Positions 23,171 through 34,795 are shown, numbered from the stretch's first letter. The stretch is 64,000 bases of DNA from Zantedeschia hybrid cultivar (GCA_030544215.1 JARZZO010000003.1:48342045-48406044), one strand, 5' to 3'. Numbers and translations are program-made. Notes: generated from the sequence alone by a model not told the origin.

Positions 23171-23329
23171 CTGTAAAGTTTCTTCAGCTGCAATGTCATC
23201 TAGAAGAAGAATGTCCTTCATTATTGTTGCAAAAACGAAGTCCAAAAGCATGCACATTATTCTCCTATAAGTTGACTTTGGCAGGACTGGCTCCCAGATA
23301 ATGTGCACCTTCTCCAAGATGAAAACAAC
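23171..23329 (-). CDS. ZW10: ZW10 exon
   Basis: This 159 nt exon encodes 53 residues: VVFILEKVHIIWEPVL..., then KDILLLDDIAAEETLQ at the end. It is strongly conserved in plant ZW10. The acceptor is TTTCAG|GTT and the donor is CAG|GTTAGA. It starts and ends in phase 0. The preceding exon in the protein is not nearby: it is found at 59395-59472, with about 36 kb of transposons between. No stops or frameshifts are visible, so the coding sequence here appears to be under constraint. Confidence 0.9.
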
Positions 23330-23524
23330 CTGAAATGATGGATTTGGCAGAAACCGACAGATTAATTGATGAGGCATATCAAGAAAATGAAAGCTAAAAC
23401 ACATACAGGGATAATCTTCTAACTTTGTAAACATTTTGTTTATATTACAGCAATAACTACAATTATAGGTGTGCCGTCAAATTAGAAACAAAAAGTGTCA
23501 AATTGCAAAACCCTACCATTCAGA

Positions 23525-23842
23525 CTATTAGGAATTGAAATGGAAAAGGGATTTTTGCACGCATACCTCTGAAAACTAACATATTTATATCTATACCCCA
23601 ACTCCCATATATTGTATGAAACACCCCTAAAAACCTCAAGAATATTGCGGTTATACCCCTCCGTCAAAATGCCATTAGTTCCAACTGAATATGACAAAAA
23701 GATTCCAGATAGGTATACCCCTAATTCACTAAAATTTTGCATATATGCCGCAGACTTTACGAGAATTTACGGAATTTTTCTGACACATTCATTTAGAGTT
23801 AGTGGTATTTTGAAGAAGGGGTATAACCCCAATGCTTCTTAT
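23525..23842. repeat. Short dispersed repeat, possible MITE
   Basis: The stretch has phrases such as GGGATTTTTGCACGCATACC, ATATCTATACCCC and GGGGTATAACCCC, typical of small non-coding plant DNA elements. Terminal inverted repeats could not be fixed. It abuts the left arm of the inverted repeat at 23843. Confidence 0.3.
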
Positions 23843-24033
23843 TAGGGTGACCGGTGACGCCTTGTTGGCACGCATCATTGTCAAATTGCTATTCATCGCG
23901 GTGGCATGCACGCCGAGGTACTACTAAAGGCAGCCGCTATTGGCTAAAAGTTGACCCCATATGTCATATGACATCGCCGGATTTGAAAGATTGAATTCGG
24001 TTGCTCTTATTGATGTAAGCATGTATGGCACAT
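23843..24033 (+). repeat. Left arm of an inverted repeat, part 1
   Basis: It matches the reverse complement of about 29510-29745: CCTTGTTGGCAC, GCTATTCATCG.GGTGGCATGCA, TGTCATATGACATCGCC and TTGATGTAAGCATGTATGG occur in the same order. The arm is interrupted at 24034 by a solo LTR and resumes at 26084. Confidence 0.85.
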
Positions 24034-26083
24034 TGTTGGGCCTTTTTTTTACAAAAAGAAGGGAGGGAGGAGAAGCCCCCCCACCGGTTCCCAAACCGGT
24101 GGCACCCCCCAGGGCCCCCACCGGTTGGGAACCGATGGGGGTGCCCACCGGTTGCCCCCCCTCCACTCTAATCTCTCTCACTCTCTCTCACATTGTTACC
24201 GGTGGGTACCCCCCCCCTCAAGAAAACCTCCAGTGGGTACCCCCCAACCTCAAGAAAACCTCCGGTGGCACCCCCCACCAGTTAAGGCTTTCAAGCCTAT
24301 AAATACCCCCCAAGGGGTAAGATGAAAGCATGCCCATTTGGCCCAAAAATTCCTAAGGAAAACTCTGTCCATTTGAAGACCAAACCAAGTGCTTTTGCAC
24401 AGGTTTGCTGCGTTTGGAGGAGATATTTTCTCGAATGACTCTCTTTCTAAGGTTTATTCTTAAGGGGAAGCTCTACCGAATTTATGTTGTAAAATCGATG
24501 TTCTATAAGATGGGATTATGCCGAAATAATTAATGAAATGCTAATATTTGTTCTTTGAGCATATGTGTGTGCATGTGTGTTCATAAATCTATTACTTAAG
24601 TAACATTATGTTATTATATTTTTACATACATAATTAAATTATTAATTAGTTTAATAACTAATTAAAATGCACAAGTACATAATTAAATGTTCTAAAATAC
24701 CCTTGACCTCATCCCATATATAATTAAACCTAGACTCATAATCAAAACTCAATAATGAAACATTGAGACATAAAATAATATACTTAAGCTAAAAAATGAC
24801 TTAAATATCCCTCATGCTTAATTAATTTATAAAATCTGTCGATAAAAATCAGAAAAATTCTGTAAAAACTAGTAATACTCAGTAAAAATCAGAAAACCAA
24901 ATCTGGAAATTACATAAACCCAAATACATGACTTAAATATCCTTCATATATCTAATTAATTAATAAAAATCAGTAAAATTAATTTAAAAAATCAGTAAAA
25001 TTCAGTAAAAAACAGAGAACCAAATTTGAAAACATATTAAATTTTCGAAATGACCAAAATGTCCCCAGAACTTAATCAAATTACAAAAATACCCTCACCC
25101 ATGATAAAAATCTGTAAAAATCACAGAAAAATCTTAAAAATATCAAAACCACTCCTTTGCTCAAAATACCCTCCACACCCTAATAAGATGGAAAAATTAC
25201 CAAAATACCCTCAATATGATAAAAATAAGTAAAAATCTCATAAAAATATAAAAATAGACTCTAAGTCTAATAAACCCGATTTAAGGTAAAATTACCAAAA
25301 ATACCCCTATAACTCAAATATGTCAAAAATGATCCTAAAATACATCCTAAGAGTTTTCAAGTTTCCCTTAATTGCTAAAAAATGTAAAATGACCATAATG
25401 ACCCTAATGCAGCATAATTGCAAAAATACCCAAAAAATAGACTTTAAGTCTAGAAATCCAATTCGGGTAAAATTACCAAAATACCCTTACAATCCAAACA
25501 CCCTTAAAATAACTCTAAAATACCTCCTAAGGTTTTGAAACCTTCCTAAATCATTAAAACTCATTTCACACACTAAAGTGACCATAATACCCCTATACCC
25601 TCCAACTTGGCATAATTACAAAAATACCCTATGGGTTTAAAATACTTGGAATCAATCAAATAACTCGGAGTCAATCCAAAACCTTTTAACAAGTCTCCCA
25701 ATCAATTATAAACCCATCCTAAACGTGGGTGAGGCCAAGAGCTTAACCTAAAATATATCTTCATATGCATGTGTTGCCTGTAGTAGTAATGTTGCATGTT
25801 ATATAGGCATCAACGGACAGTTAATCAATGGTTGTCGAGCGGTTGCTCGACGTAATTAACACTAATCAAGGTCAAAGGAGAGAGGTCATATACTCGGATC
25901 TTCGCCTGATCCGAAGTCCCGGACTCCCTGAGGGCTAATCCCAAGTTCTCATAGTCCAAGAAATAAAATACATAAAATCGACCTATATTTCTCTAAATAA
26001 AAAATAAAAGACTAAAAATGATAGGATTTAATAAATAAATAAATAATCCGATAAGAGAGATAGCTAGGTCGGGGTCCCAAACA
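24034..26083 (+). repeat. Solo LTR (Ty3/gypsy-type)
   Basis: The 2,050 bp element begins TGTTGGGCC and ends GGTCCCAAACA, an inverted terminal match. It is flanked by the 5 bp duplication CACAT / CACAC. The undisturbed right arm of the host repeat (reverse complement of about 29500-29530) reads straight across the insertion point, confirming the ends. A TATA box (CTATAAATACCCCCC) lies at about 24296-24310. Downstream is a long AT-rich region with many degenerate CAAAATACCC motifs. With no internal region present, it is most simply a product of LTR-LTR recombination. Confidence 0.85.
24296..24318 (+). promoter_or_regulatory. Solo LTR TATA box and hairpin
   Basis: CTATAAATACCCCCCAAGGGG: a TATA box is followed by a short CCCC-AA-GGGG inverted repeat. 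This parallels the promoters at 11057-11082 and 20492-20516 in an otherwise dissimilar LTR. Confidence 0.55.
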
Positions 26084-26247
26084 CACACTTATCGAGGTAC
26101 TATTCACCCCCTGAGGACGACTATCCATCATTGAACGCCGATATGCAATAGTACACGACAATGCATGATGCACTTTTCTTTGATTTATGCTTTGAAGGAT
26201 ATAGACGATTGGCACGCTTATAAGGCACATTACTCACTCATGGCGAC
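26084..26247 (+). repeat. Left arm of the inverted repeat, part 2
   Basis: It matches the reverse complement of about 29340-29505 (GGTACTATTCACCCCCTGA, GACTATCCATCATTGAA, GATTTATGCTTTG.AGGATAT, GACGATTGGCACGCTTAT). It ends at ATGGCGAC, the target duplication of the hAT at 26248. The arm continues for about 20 bp after 28583. Confidence 0.85.
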
Positions 26248-28178
26248 CAAGGTAGGCCAACTCGGGGGTCGGACTCGGATCGGTCCGGTCCTGACCGAGT
26301 GGATCGGCCGATCCGATCCGATCCCGAACCGGTCCGGACCGAGCCGGACCGGTTTGGCCGATCCAATTTATAAAAAGGGGAAAAAATAGAAGAAAATAGG
26401 AAAAAAATAGAAAAACAAGTCCAAAAAATAAGAAAAAAATTCAAAAAATCAGGAAAAATTATATTTACCCAAAACTTATCTAGGACCTTGGGTAAGCCCT
26501 TGAATTTTTATTAACTTTGAAAAAAACTTGAATACAATACATGGGGGGGACATAAAACCTTACCCCTAAGTATTACATGATAATAAAAAAAAAACACTCA
26601 CACAAAGTGACAGAACAAGTAGACATACATTTATTCTAGCCTTACATTGTAGGTGCTATACAAATGTTGCACATAATCGGCCCAAGACATATAAGCTTGG
26701 TAACATTGTTCATATTCCTGTACAAATCGGTTATACTCATCTGTGAATGGGTAGATTATTGTCACCGGTATCCATCCCTGTGTCTTTGGCTCATGATAAG
26801 ATCCTTCTGAGGTTGAGGATTGATAAGAGGAAATATCTGAAGTTGGAGGATAAGTGGGATATCCTCCTAAGTAACTCGATGCATCATAGGGTGGTAGATG
26901 TTGATAATATGTACCTGGATATCCATAAGGACTATAACCCTCTAATGGAACTTGAGAGGATGCATCAGACGAATGCTCTTGAGAGGATGTTCTCTTTAGG
27001 AGCTCTTGTTGTTGTTTCCCTTTGCCTTTATTTGTTGCTGATGTGCCCTTAGCCAACCTACTGGAGTGGTCATCATCCTGCGTAGCATGCGTAAATTCTT
27101 GCTCTCCTGTGAAAATCATTGGAGGAGCTTCACCATGTTGACTTGATCCTCCACGTCCTCGAGATGACCGTTGTTGCAAGGATCCACCTTGACTTCCATG
27201 TGGATCATCATCGTCATCGTCAGGGGTAGTCGTTGCCGAAGTAGAGTCGTCTGAAGTTTGGTAAACGACCTTGTCGCTCGGCTCTGGTGTCTCGTCTGAC
27301 TCATCTTCTTGTACAGTTTCTAAATCTGCAATATCAACATCCATTAGTTTGCCTTTACCCTTACCTGAACTTTGTGGGGTGGATTTCTTTTGCCGTTTTG
27401 AAGGAGGTGGAAGTTGAAACTCAACGGACAAGGGGACACCATCTAATTGTCCTTCTGCCCATGACCGATCGTTTGGATCGAATTCTGATGGACTCAAAAC
27501 ATTCCTTGCATCCACCCATGCATTCAGTGGGTTCTACTCCTCAAATATCTCGTCCAGATCGATTGGTTCATCAACTTGTTGTTCTGCTTGCACCGGTCTT
27601 CCAGCAACTTCATCTCTCCATCGTTCTTCTTCTCTTTGGTTCTCTTGAATTTTTTGAAGATTCTTTAATTTCAAGCGCATGTTGTAGTGGCAAAAGACCA
27701 ATTGCTCTAATCTCGCTGAGCTTAATCGGTTCATTTGACTTTGCGTGAAGCCATGTCTACGACGGTGCAGTGGTTCCATCCCGGGTCACCACGAGAGGTG
27801 ACAGATGTGGCCTCATTATGCTCAGAAGTCGACATCTTTAAAAATAAAAAATATATTAATAGGGAAAGAGATAATTAGTAATTAACTAATTAACTAATTA
27901 CATAAAGAGAAATGGTGAGAAATAAGAAAAAACATAGAGAAAGAGAGTGAGATTTCATATCATACTTCGAGGGAGAGTGAGAGACAATGAGAAATAAAGC
28001 TACAAAGACAAAAAGAGGTTAGAGAGAAAAATTAAAATGCAATAAAAATAATATGATGAAAAAAAATTGATGTAGTCCGTCGGTCCGTCCTTTAGAGTTT
28101 AGAACTCTAGAGAGCTTTGGAAGTTTGGAGAGAAAGAAGTTAAGAGAGCTTTGAGTCTTTGAGAGAGTATGAGAGCTT

Positions 28179-28209
<31 letters not shown>

Positions 28210-28575
28210 TTAGAGAGAGAGAGAAATGAGAATTTGTGTGAATGAGGGAGAGAAGGGTAGGAGGGGGTTTTATAGGGACTTGGGGGGGACTTGGAGGGGC
28301 TTAGAAGCCCCTCCCAACCGTTGGGAACCCATTTGAATGGGTTCCCAACGGCTACCCAACGGCTAGTTCAGAACTAGCCGTTGGGTGGCCGGGTCGGCCG
28401 GACCGGTCCGACCCGGACCGACCCGGGTTGGGGTCGGCCGACCCGACCGAGCCCAACCCGATCCCAGCGATCCCGGCTGGGATCGTTGGGTCGGGGCTCG
28501 GGGTCGGGTCGGACCGCTCCGATTCCGAGCGGACCGGGCGATCCGATCCGACCCGGTCCGACCCGGCCGACCATG
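26248..28575 (-). mobile_element. hAT element, internal-deletion derivative
   Basis: The 2,328 bp element is flanked by a perfect 8 bp duplication ATGGCGAC (26240-26247, 28576-28583). Its ends are CAAGGTAGGCC and CATGGTCGGCC in inverted orientation. It is nearly identical to the 4,697 bp element at 36815-41511 but in the opposite orientation, and it lacks about 2.37 kb of the middle. The junction lies at about 27729, where AAAGTCAAATG of exon 1 is fused to AACCGATTAAGCTC of the last exon. It keeps the TATA region, the start of the transposase and the dimerisation/C-terminal tail. This is the relation of Ds to Ac. Confidence 0.95.
26631..27832 (-). pseudogene. Remnant hAT transposase frames in the deletion derivative
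   Basis: The original start (MSTSEHNEATSV) runs only 34 codons before a TGA at the deletion junction. A second ATG (MEPLHRRRHGF) is in frame across the junction with the dimerisation segment NRLSSARLEQLVFCHYNMR and ends at a CAG-to-TAG change after DLDEIFEE. A third open frame (27515-26631, 294 residues) is the Ser/Gly/Tyr-rich C-terminal tail. The BED finger and the catalytic core are lost, so no transposase activity is expected. A dimer-only product is imaginable but unproven. Confidence 0.8.
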
Positions 28576-28583
28576 ATGGCGAC

Positions 28584-29324
28584 AAATATCCCATACGGGT
28601 GCCTTGCAAGCACCTTGCGACGTATCCAATGGGTGCATTGCAAGCACCTTGTGATGCATCCAATACATACGCAGCAAGCATGCCATGACATATCCTACCA
28701 CTTATAGACTATGTGATACTCGCACTATGTGAACCCCTCTTTGGCCCATTGTCGCGACGGCGTGGCAATGGTGAGCAATCAGGGATGTTTTCCTAGGCCC
28801 GCCCTCACATGCACACAAACGGCAAGCCAAGAAGTCAAGGCCTTCGGCCCAATGTCGACATGGGCGACAGCAACAATCAGCGAGCCGTGGGTTTGGCTTA
28901 AAAATGGACCATGCACCATAATAATCGACGCATGCACGCCATGTTATTGTCCTACACGTCGAGAATATGGCATGCCAATGTTGGGTCGCCGACCTAGCTA
29001 CAGTCAGATGTCGTTGCAGACTGTGCCATACCTCGAAATTTGCACTTCACTCAAATGAACTTCAATGTGATACCAATTTGTCTTGCACAATCATTTTAAA
29101 TTGATAGGCGATATGCCCATGTGAGATATTTTGGCCCACTTACACATCCAACAGTGGTGTGCTGCAGTTGGGACATCATTCCCAAATGGCAAACACCTCT
29201 GACGATGCCTCGTAAAGCATGCTGATCGCATATATTCTTCAAAGGGTGAATCAAAGCAAACTGTCTCATACGCTCATATGCCCTACCAAATATGGACGTT
29301 TCAAATGAAGCAGACAAGTGACAT
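28584..29324. repeat. Spacer between the inverted arms, repeat-derived
   Basis: Short internal duplications are seen (GGTGCCTTGCAAGCACCTTG and GGTGCATTGCAAGCACCTTG, 28600-28650). The first ~20 bp continue the left arm (AAATATCCCATA). No coding potential is trusted. 29130-29324 already contains a diverged relative of the units that follow. Confidence 0.5.
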
Positions 29325-30230
29325 AGCGTCGCTTGTCTACAAGTCCATATGGGATATTTGTCGCCACGAATGAATAATGTGCCTTAATAAGCGTGCCAAT
29401 CGTCTATATCCTCCAAAGCATAAATCAAAGAAAATTGCATCATGCATTGCCGTGTACTATTGCATGTCGGCATTCAATGATGGATAGTCGTCAGGGGGTG
29501 AATAGTACCTGGACAAGTGCGCCATACATGCTTACATCAATAAAAGCAACCTAATTCAATCTTTCAAATGTGGCGATGTCATATGACATCCAGGGTAAAT
29601 TTTTAGCCGATAGCGGTTGCCCTTAATAGTACCTCGGATGCATGCCACCACGATGAATAGCGATTTGACATGTGCATAATATGTAATCTTATTCAAACAA
29701 GAAAATGATGTGTGCCAACAAGGCATGACCCTAATCAGTGACTGGCGAGGGCTGGCCGACATATGAATAGTTCGCCTCAATAGGCATGCCACATCTCTTT
29801 TCATCAAATAATCGTTCAAATTGCAATCAAATCATCTGGGGTCAACTCAATTTTGCATCAAGACCCATTATGAGCACGTAAATAGTGTGCCTCGGTAAGT
29901 GCACTGCACTTCTTTTCCAAGTAAACAGAACAAATCATGTCAGATTATGATCAAATTTCTTGAGGTCGACCCGATCCGAGCTAGGACTCCTATGCGGCAT
30001 ATGAACAATATTAACGAATAGTGTTGGTGAATAGTGCATGTAAATAGTACTTTGAATAATACTTGTGCATAGTACCATCCCATAATGCAGGGGATTTGCG
30101 GAGCCCACAAAGTGCCTCAATGATGCATCTCTGCAACATGATATCATTTTCATATGTCCAAAAGGGTCAATGCTGATCATTCGAATACAAAACCATGTGT
30201 GTGAGGAATAAAACAAGAGCGAGTGACAAA
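29190..30230. repeat. Satellite-like degenerate tandem units
   Basis: Recurring blocks of the type AAG-CGTGCC-A-TC...CAAA...AATCAAA and GAATAGT...CCTC-ATAAG-GTGC appear at spacings of roughly 150-200 bp (for example near 29215, 29385, 29770 and 29895). Units are highly diverged. The right arm of the inverted repeat is part of this array. Confidence 0.45.
29325..29745 (-). repeat. Right arm of the inverted repeat
   Basis: Read on the minus strand, this matches 23843-24033 followed directly by 26084-26247 and 28584-28600 with neither insertion. It therefore shows the state before insertion of both the solo LTR and the hAT. The arms differ by scattered substitutions and a ~25 bp indel. Confidence 0.85.
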
Positions 30231-31348
30231 ATTGCTACATAAGAACATCAAGGCATACGACACTACTTTAAAAAAAAATCAAAGGGTGTTCCTTTTACAG
30301 CAGGATGTAATTAACGCTAGTCTAAGGACCATTAGAAAGAGTCCAAATACAAAAGAACTAAGATAATCATTTCCATGGGTGGGTCAACATACAATGATCA
30401 AATGCTTCCGTGCTATATAGTGCCAAGTCTGAGTCGGAGTCCCCAAAAATATTTAAGGCATAATTGCTCGTCATCCAAATAAATCCAATATCCACCGCGT
30501 GAAATCATAATTCCCATAAAACAAAAGATCAAAACAAAAAATAAAATAAAATCAAACCAAACAAACAAATCAGTCATATCAAAAACAATTGTCCACACTC
30601 CATCCTTCCAACATTTGGTATCCTAAATGCACAGAACATCCACCTTGCAATGCCCAACAAAGTCCTTCATTACAGTCCTCTTTTCCCTCCCTACTACACC
30701 CTTAACATTCCATGTTATGAGCCTCATTGGGCATAAAATTCGACACCATTCCTCCCCCTAGACAACTCTCTTCGCTACACTTCCCCAAAATTGCTACATA
30801 AGAACATCAAGGCATGCGACACTACTTTAAAAAAAAATCAAAGGGTGTTCCTTTTACAGCAGGATGTAATTAACGCTAGTCTAAGGACCATTGGAAAGAG
30901 TCCAAATACAAAAGAACTAAGATAATCCTTTCCATGGGCGGGTCAACATACAATGATCAAATGCTTCCGTGCTATATAGTGCCAAGTCTGAGTCGGAGTC
31001 CCCAAAAATATTTAAGGCATAATTGCTCGTCATCCAAATAAATCCAATATCCACCGCGTGAAATCATAATTCCCATAAAACAAAAGATCAAAACAAAAAA
31101 TAAAATAAAATCAAACCAAACAAACAAATCAGTCATATCAAAAATAATTGTCCACACTCCATCCTTCCAACATTTGGTATCCTAAATGCACAAAACATCC
31201 ACCTTGCAATGCCCAACAAAGTCCTTCATTACAGTCCTCTTTTCCCTCCCCACTACACCCTTAACATTCCATGTTATGAGCCTCATTGGGCATAAAATTT
31301 GACGCCATTCCTCCCCCTAGACAACTCTCTTTGCTACACTTCCCCCTT
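30231..31348 (-). repeat. 559 bp tandem duplication of a LINE endonuclease start
   Basis: 30231-30789 and 30790-31348 are direct copies with few differences. On the minus strand each has MRLITWNVKGVVGREKRTVM, the start of a LINE ORF2 endonuclease, then a stop, then a 61-residue open frame that is the same in both copies except for Val/Ile. The element breaks off after this, so only the first part of ORF2 exists. Duplication of the break region suggests a local repair event. Confidence 0.85.
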
Positions 31349-32420
31349 CGCTGATTTCTTACCCTTGGACCATCTAACCAGCCACCTCTAAGTTTGGAAA
31401 CACCTCACTTAACCTCCTTGTCTAGCCTTTTATAAGAGAACCCCCCAACTTGGCAAACAACTCCTTGAAGTTTTTCTCTGTAATACTCTCCACCAATGAG
31501 CATAATTCCCTTACTTCCTTATTGAGATCCTCATCAATCTCCTCCTCGTCAGACCAAACCCCATCCTCATCCTACTGCACTTCTTGAAGATCTTCTTGGT
31601 CAAGGTGCTAAGGGTGGGGGGAATCCTGGAACCATTGATAAAAGAGGCATAGGGCCTTGTTTTGTCATTAGATCCTTGGGCTCCAACCTGCTAGTGAGCA
31701 AAGTCCGAAGGTTCACTATAGAGGCCACAACAGCATCCTCTAGAGCAGCCAAGGCCCCCTTTGAGAGACTCGCCAACTTCCTGTGGTGCTTGCTAAGGAC
31801 ACATCTACGGTAAGCCTCCATAGGCCTCTTTGGCCCAAGCATGGCCAGAGGACTACTAAGAGATCTTTAGGGCAACTGCCACTTGCTCCATCCTAGTGTT
31901 GGGGGGGATGGGTTGGAGCTCCGCCCTAGACTAAATCGACGTCTTTGGCGGACTCGACGGTGGCGACTTTGCCGCCTCCTAGTAGGAGCTCTTCACTTCC
32001 TAGGGCTCTAATGGGGTGGGGTTGTAGCTACTGTTGTGCAAGCTCAAGGGGCTACTCCCATCATCGGTGATAGCGACAACACGTCTGCTCCATCCCACCC
32101 CAATTAGGAGTTAAGACAAGCAACAAACGAAGGGATGAGGCGTCAGTGCCACACCTGTAGAGGAGGTGGGAGGCTGATGGCTCATCCTGATTGGGTTCTA
32201 ATAACAGTCGTAGCTACACATGAGGCAGAGCTTGGGGGTGGGGTGACGATGAAGGGTTGGTCCTAGAGGGACACATGTCGATGGAGTAGACGAGAGAGCC
32301 GTCTACTTGGCTGCTTTACTCAGCTCTCCCCCCCCCTCCACACTTGCATCCTGATCGACACTACATATTGGGGGTGTTGGCTATAACCAATGGGGAGGAG
32401 ACCCCCTCAAGCCTTCTCGA
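31349..32420 (-). pseudogene. LINE ORF1 / 5' region remnant
   Basis: It lies immediately upstream, in minus-strand order, of the endonuclease start. It is protein-like but broken: a frame at 31842-31600 reads MLGPKRPMEAYRRCVLSKHH, a kind of sequence often seen at the C-terminal side of plant LINE ORF1. Acidic and basic stretches and stops follow to about 32400. No zinc knuckle was confirmed. Confidence 0.4.
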
Positions 32421-32424
32421 GCAC

Positions 32425-32429
32425 TCCCT

Positions 32430-32462
<33 letters not shown>

Positions 32463-32465
32463 ATC
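32425..32465. repeat. (CT)n(CTAT)n microsatellite
   Basis: A run of CT dinucleotides passes into CTAT tetranucleotides. Confidence 0.9.
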
Positions 32466-32469
32466 ATGA

Positions 32470-33780
32470 AAGGGGGAAAAAGCATCTTTTTACCCTATGC
32501 CATAATGTTCAACTAAGTCGGCAACATAAGGGCATATACTGAGAATATTCTTATATACATAATGGTTCTACAATAACATACATATATTTTATAGGGATTA
32601 ATATCGAAATATGGAAGACATGGGGAGTAATATAGAATTCAACATGTTTATAGGGATTAAAAAAACCCTTTTTGAGGGAGCGGGTGTTACTGGTCTCCTT
32701 CCCAGTTAGCTTTAGCCAGTTGACAGGGAGGGAAACATGCAGAGTTTAAGAGGCAGAAAGGGATAGCTGTAGAAAAGAGAAAGCGAGAGGGGAAGGGAGG
32801 AGAGGAGAAGGAAAAGCAGCCAGGGGAGAAGAGAGGGGAACCATCTCCAAAGGTGGCAGCTGCCCTACAGAGCCATCCCTTTCTACCGTGTAGCACCGGG
32901 GATTATGAGGAGACACTGCTACCTATCTAGCATTCCAACTTGGGTTTTTGAACCCCCTTAGAGGTAGGATGATACTTCCTTACTTTCCTCCCTTCGTTTT
33001 CAGTTTTTGGGGTGATATAAGGGTGGTGAAAAGATGCATAAAACATGGGATGTATTGTTGAAATTTTTGCAGGAATTCTTAGTATAAGATGCATGAAGTA
33101 ACATGTTCTCATCCATGTTGAAAGTAATACTAGCTTGTTTAATTAAAGAAACAGGTCTTTATGAAGAACTACCTTATTTAATTAAAGAAACAGATTTTCG
33201 TGAAGAATGCGGACAGGCTGAAATAAATGATGGATGTAAGGATTTCACTTCTAGATGCATCTTTCATTTAGTAATTAAATCTTTATACTATATGTATCAA
33301 TCCACTGTTTTTTAGAATCAGGCATGTTCCATTGGTAAAATTTCCATTTAAAAGATTTAGTTTTGATTTCATGATCAAAGAACTTAGATGTAGAGATCTT
33401 ATCCTCTTAAAGATTTACTAAAGACAAAGTTCCAAAGAAAACCAGATTTGAGAAAGGTTACAATGATGAATATTTAGTGGTTTAGGAGGAGGAAAAAAAC
33501 CCTATATGGTGCTAGTTGAATTTCAATGAACCATCCCTTATAGAATTCTCATTGAACATTTGATTTAAGATTTAAAGATCCTATTCTACAAATTAAAGTT
33601 TAAACATTCTCTTCTATATTGTTTTTGAAATGTGGGCAGTTGATAGCAGAAAAAAAAACCTTTACAAAGACACCCAGCAGGTGTACCTCTCTACCCTACT
33701 GTTAACAAAACAAAAAGGGAAGAATATGCTATGGTCCCTTTACAAAAAGCAACAGCCCACTCTCTCACTCTTTTACATAT
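32470..33780. other. Unassigned sequence
   Basis: No gene was recognised. A direct repeat of about 40 bp containing TTTAATTAAAGAAACAG occurs at 33136 and 33177. The short frames at 32687-32896 and 33103-33315 have no recognisable family. Confidence 0.3.
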
Positions 33781-33814
33781 AAACCTTGCAACACATTCCA
33801 GAATGAAATGTGGA

Positions 33815-34795
33815 CTGCACCACCAATTTTATTGAAGTATAAATAGAGGTAGTACAATCAGAGTAAGATAGGTGAGATACCTATCAATGCTCACCCTGCA
33901 ACAAAGACCTCCCAATCTGATAATGGTACTAACAGGAACCGCCTCTACATTCTCAACTTCAACCTGAACCCGAGCATAACACAGCATCTCCATATCTAGT
34001 GTCCTAGCAACCACTTGTCTAAGAATGCCAAAAGGAGACACAATAGAATGGAAAGTTTAAGTTCCAGACACGTAATGGAATTCCTATAAGCGGGAACCAA
34101 GAGACTACTCCATCAGGCTTAGGAACCATAGCACATTCAGGCGTCCACAGTGAGAATTTCACCACCATACTCCCCTGCTTCATTTCCATCAGCTTCAAAG
34201 CTTTTTCTCCAAGACGTCAGCGAGGACTTCACCAGGAACATAGTCTCCTTCAACTCTCTGATCCACCAATCACCTTCTTCAGGCTACAGCTCCTGAAGCT
34301 TCCTGTTCAGAAATTGTGAAAGCTGAACCCCTGTTCTACAAGAAGGATCAGCCGAGAGACCGAGATGACCAGGCATTCCTCCAGTTTCTTGCGAGCCGCA
34401 CCTACCGATGAAGACCACAGAATCTCCACCAAACCCATGGGTTGTCTGGGCTTCAGCTTCTTCTGTTCCTCAGAACATCTACTGAGAGGAAATGAGATAG
34501 GCACTTCTACATCCAGCTTCTTACTCTCCTGTGGTTTCCTAAGATTGCAAGTTCACCTCCTGAGACCAACACCCCTACAGAGAATACATCTAACCCCATT
34601 CTGCAATCTCTTGCTCTGTGACCATGGCCCAGGCATCGAATACATACATCCCTATCAACCGGAAGAGCTACCCCTATAAGCGAGACTTGCCTGACCCTCC
34701 CAAACCTCTTCTTCCTCCTCACCAGCACCCATCCACTATCCCTTTCCTCACCCTGCTCTCGCTCCTTTCTCTCAAACTCATATTGGAACAAGATA
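33815..34795 (-). pseudogene. LINE ORF1 joined directly to a LINE 3' end
   Basis: The minus strand has a basic N-terminal part, a CCHC zinc knuckle (CIRCLGHGHRARDC, about 34660-34619), then DUF4283-like sequence with frameshifts, then TLDMEMLCYARVQVEVENVE (34000-33940), homologous to the ORF1 at 7010-6729. Instead of an endonuclease, it is followed by TAAAATTGGTGGTGC at about 33815. The same motif appears near the tail of the fragment at 48619, so it looks like a family 3' end. This would be an ORF1-only, internally deleted LINE. Confidence 0.65.

Noticed and set aside
24034..26083. Captured gene or independent promoter region
   Set aside because: Inverted TG/CA ends, a 5 bp duplication and the uninterrupted right arm of the host repeat show a solo LTR.
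28352..28707. Overlapping Gly/Pro/Arg/Ser-rich frames (also 36787-37038 and 26238-26444)
   Set aside because: They are by-products of the GC-rich hAT subterminal repeats and occur identically in both element copies and on both strands.
30413..31157. Pair of identical 61-residue hydrophobic proteins
   Set aside because: They start at GTG, are in the frame of a broken LINE endonuclease, and are identical because of the 559 bp duplication.
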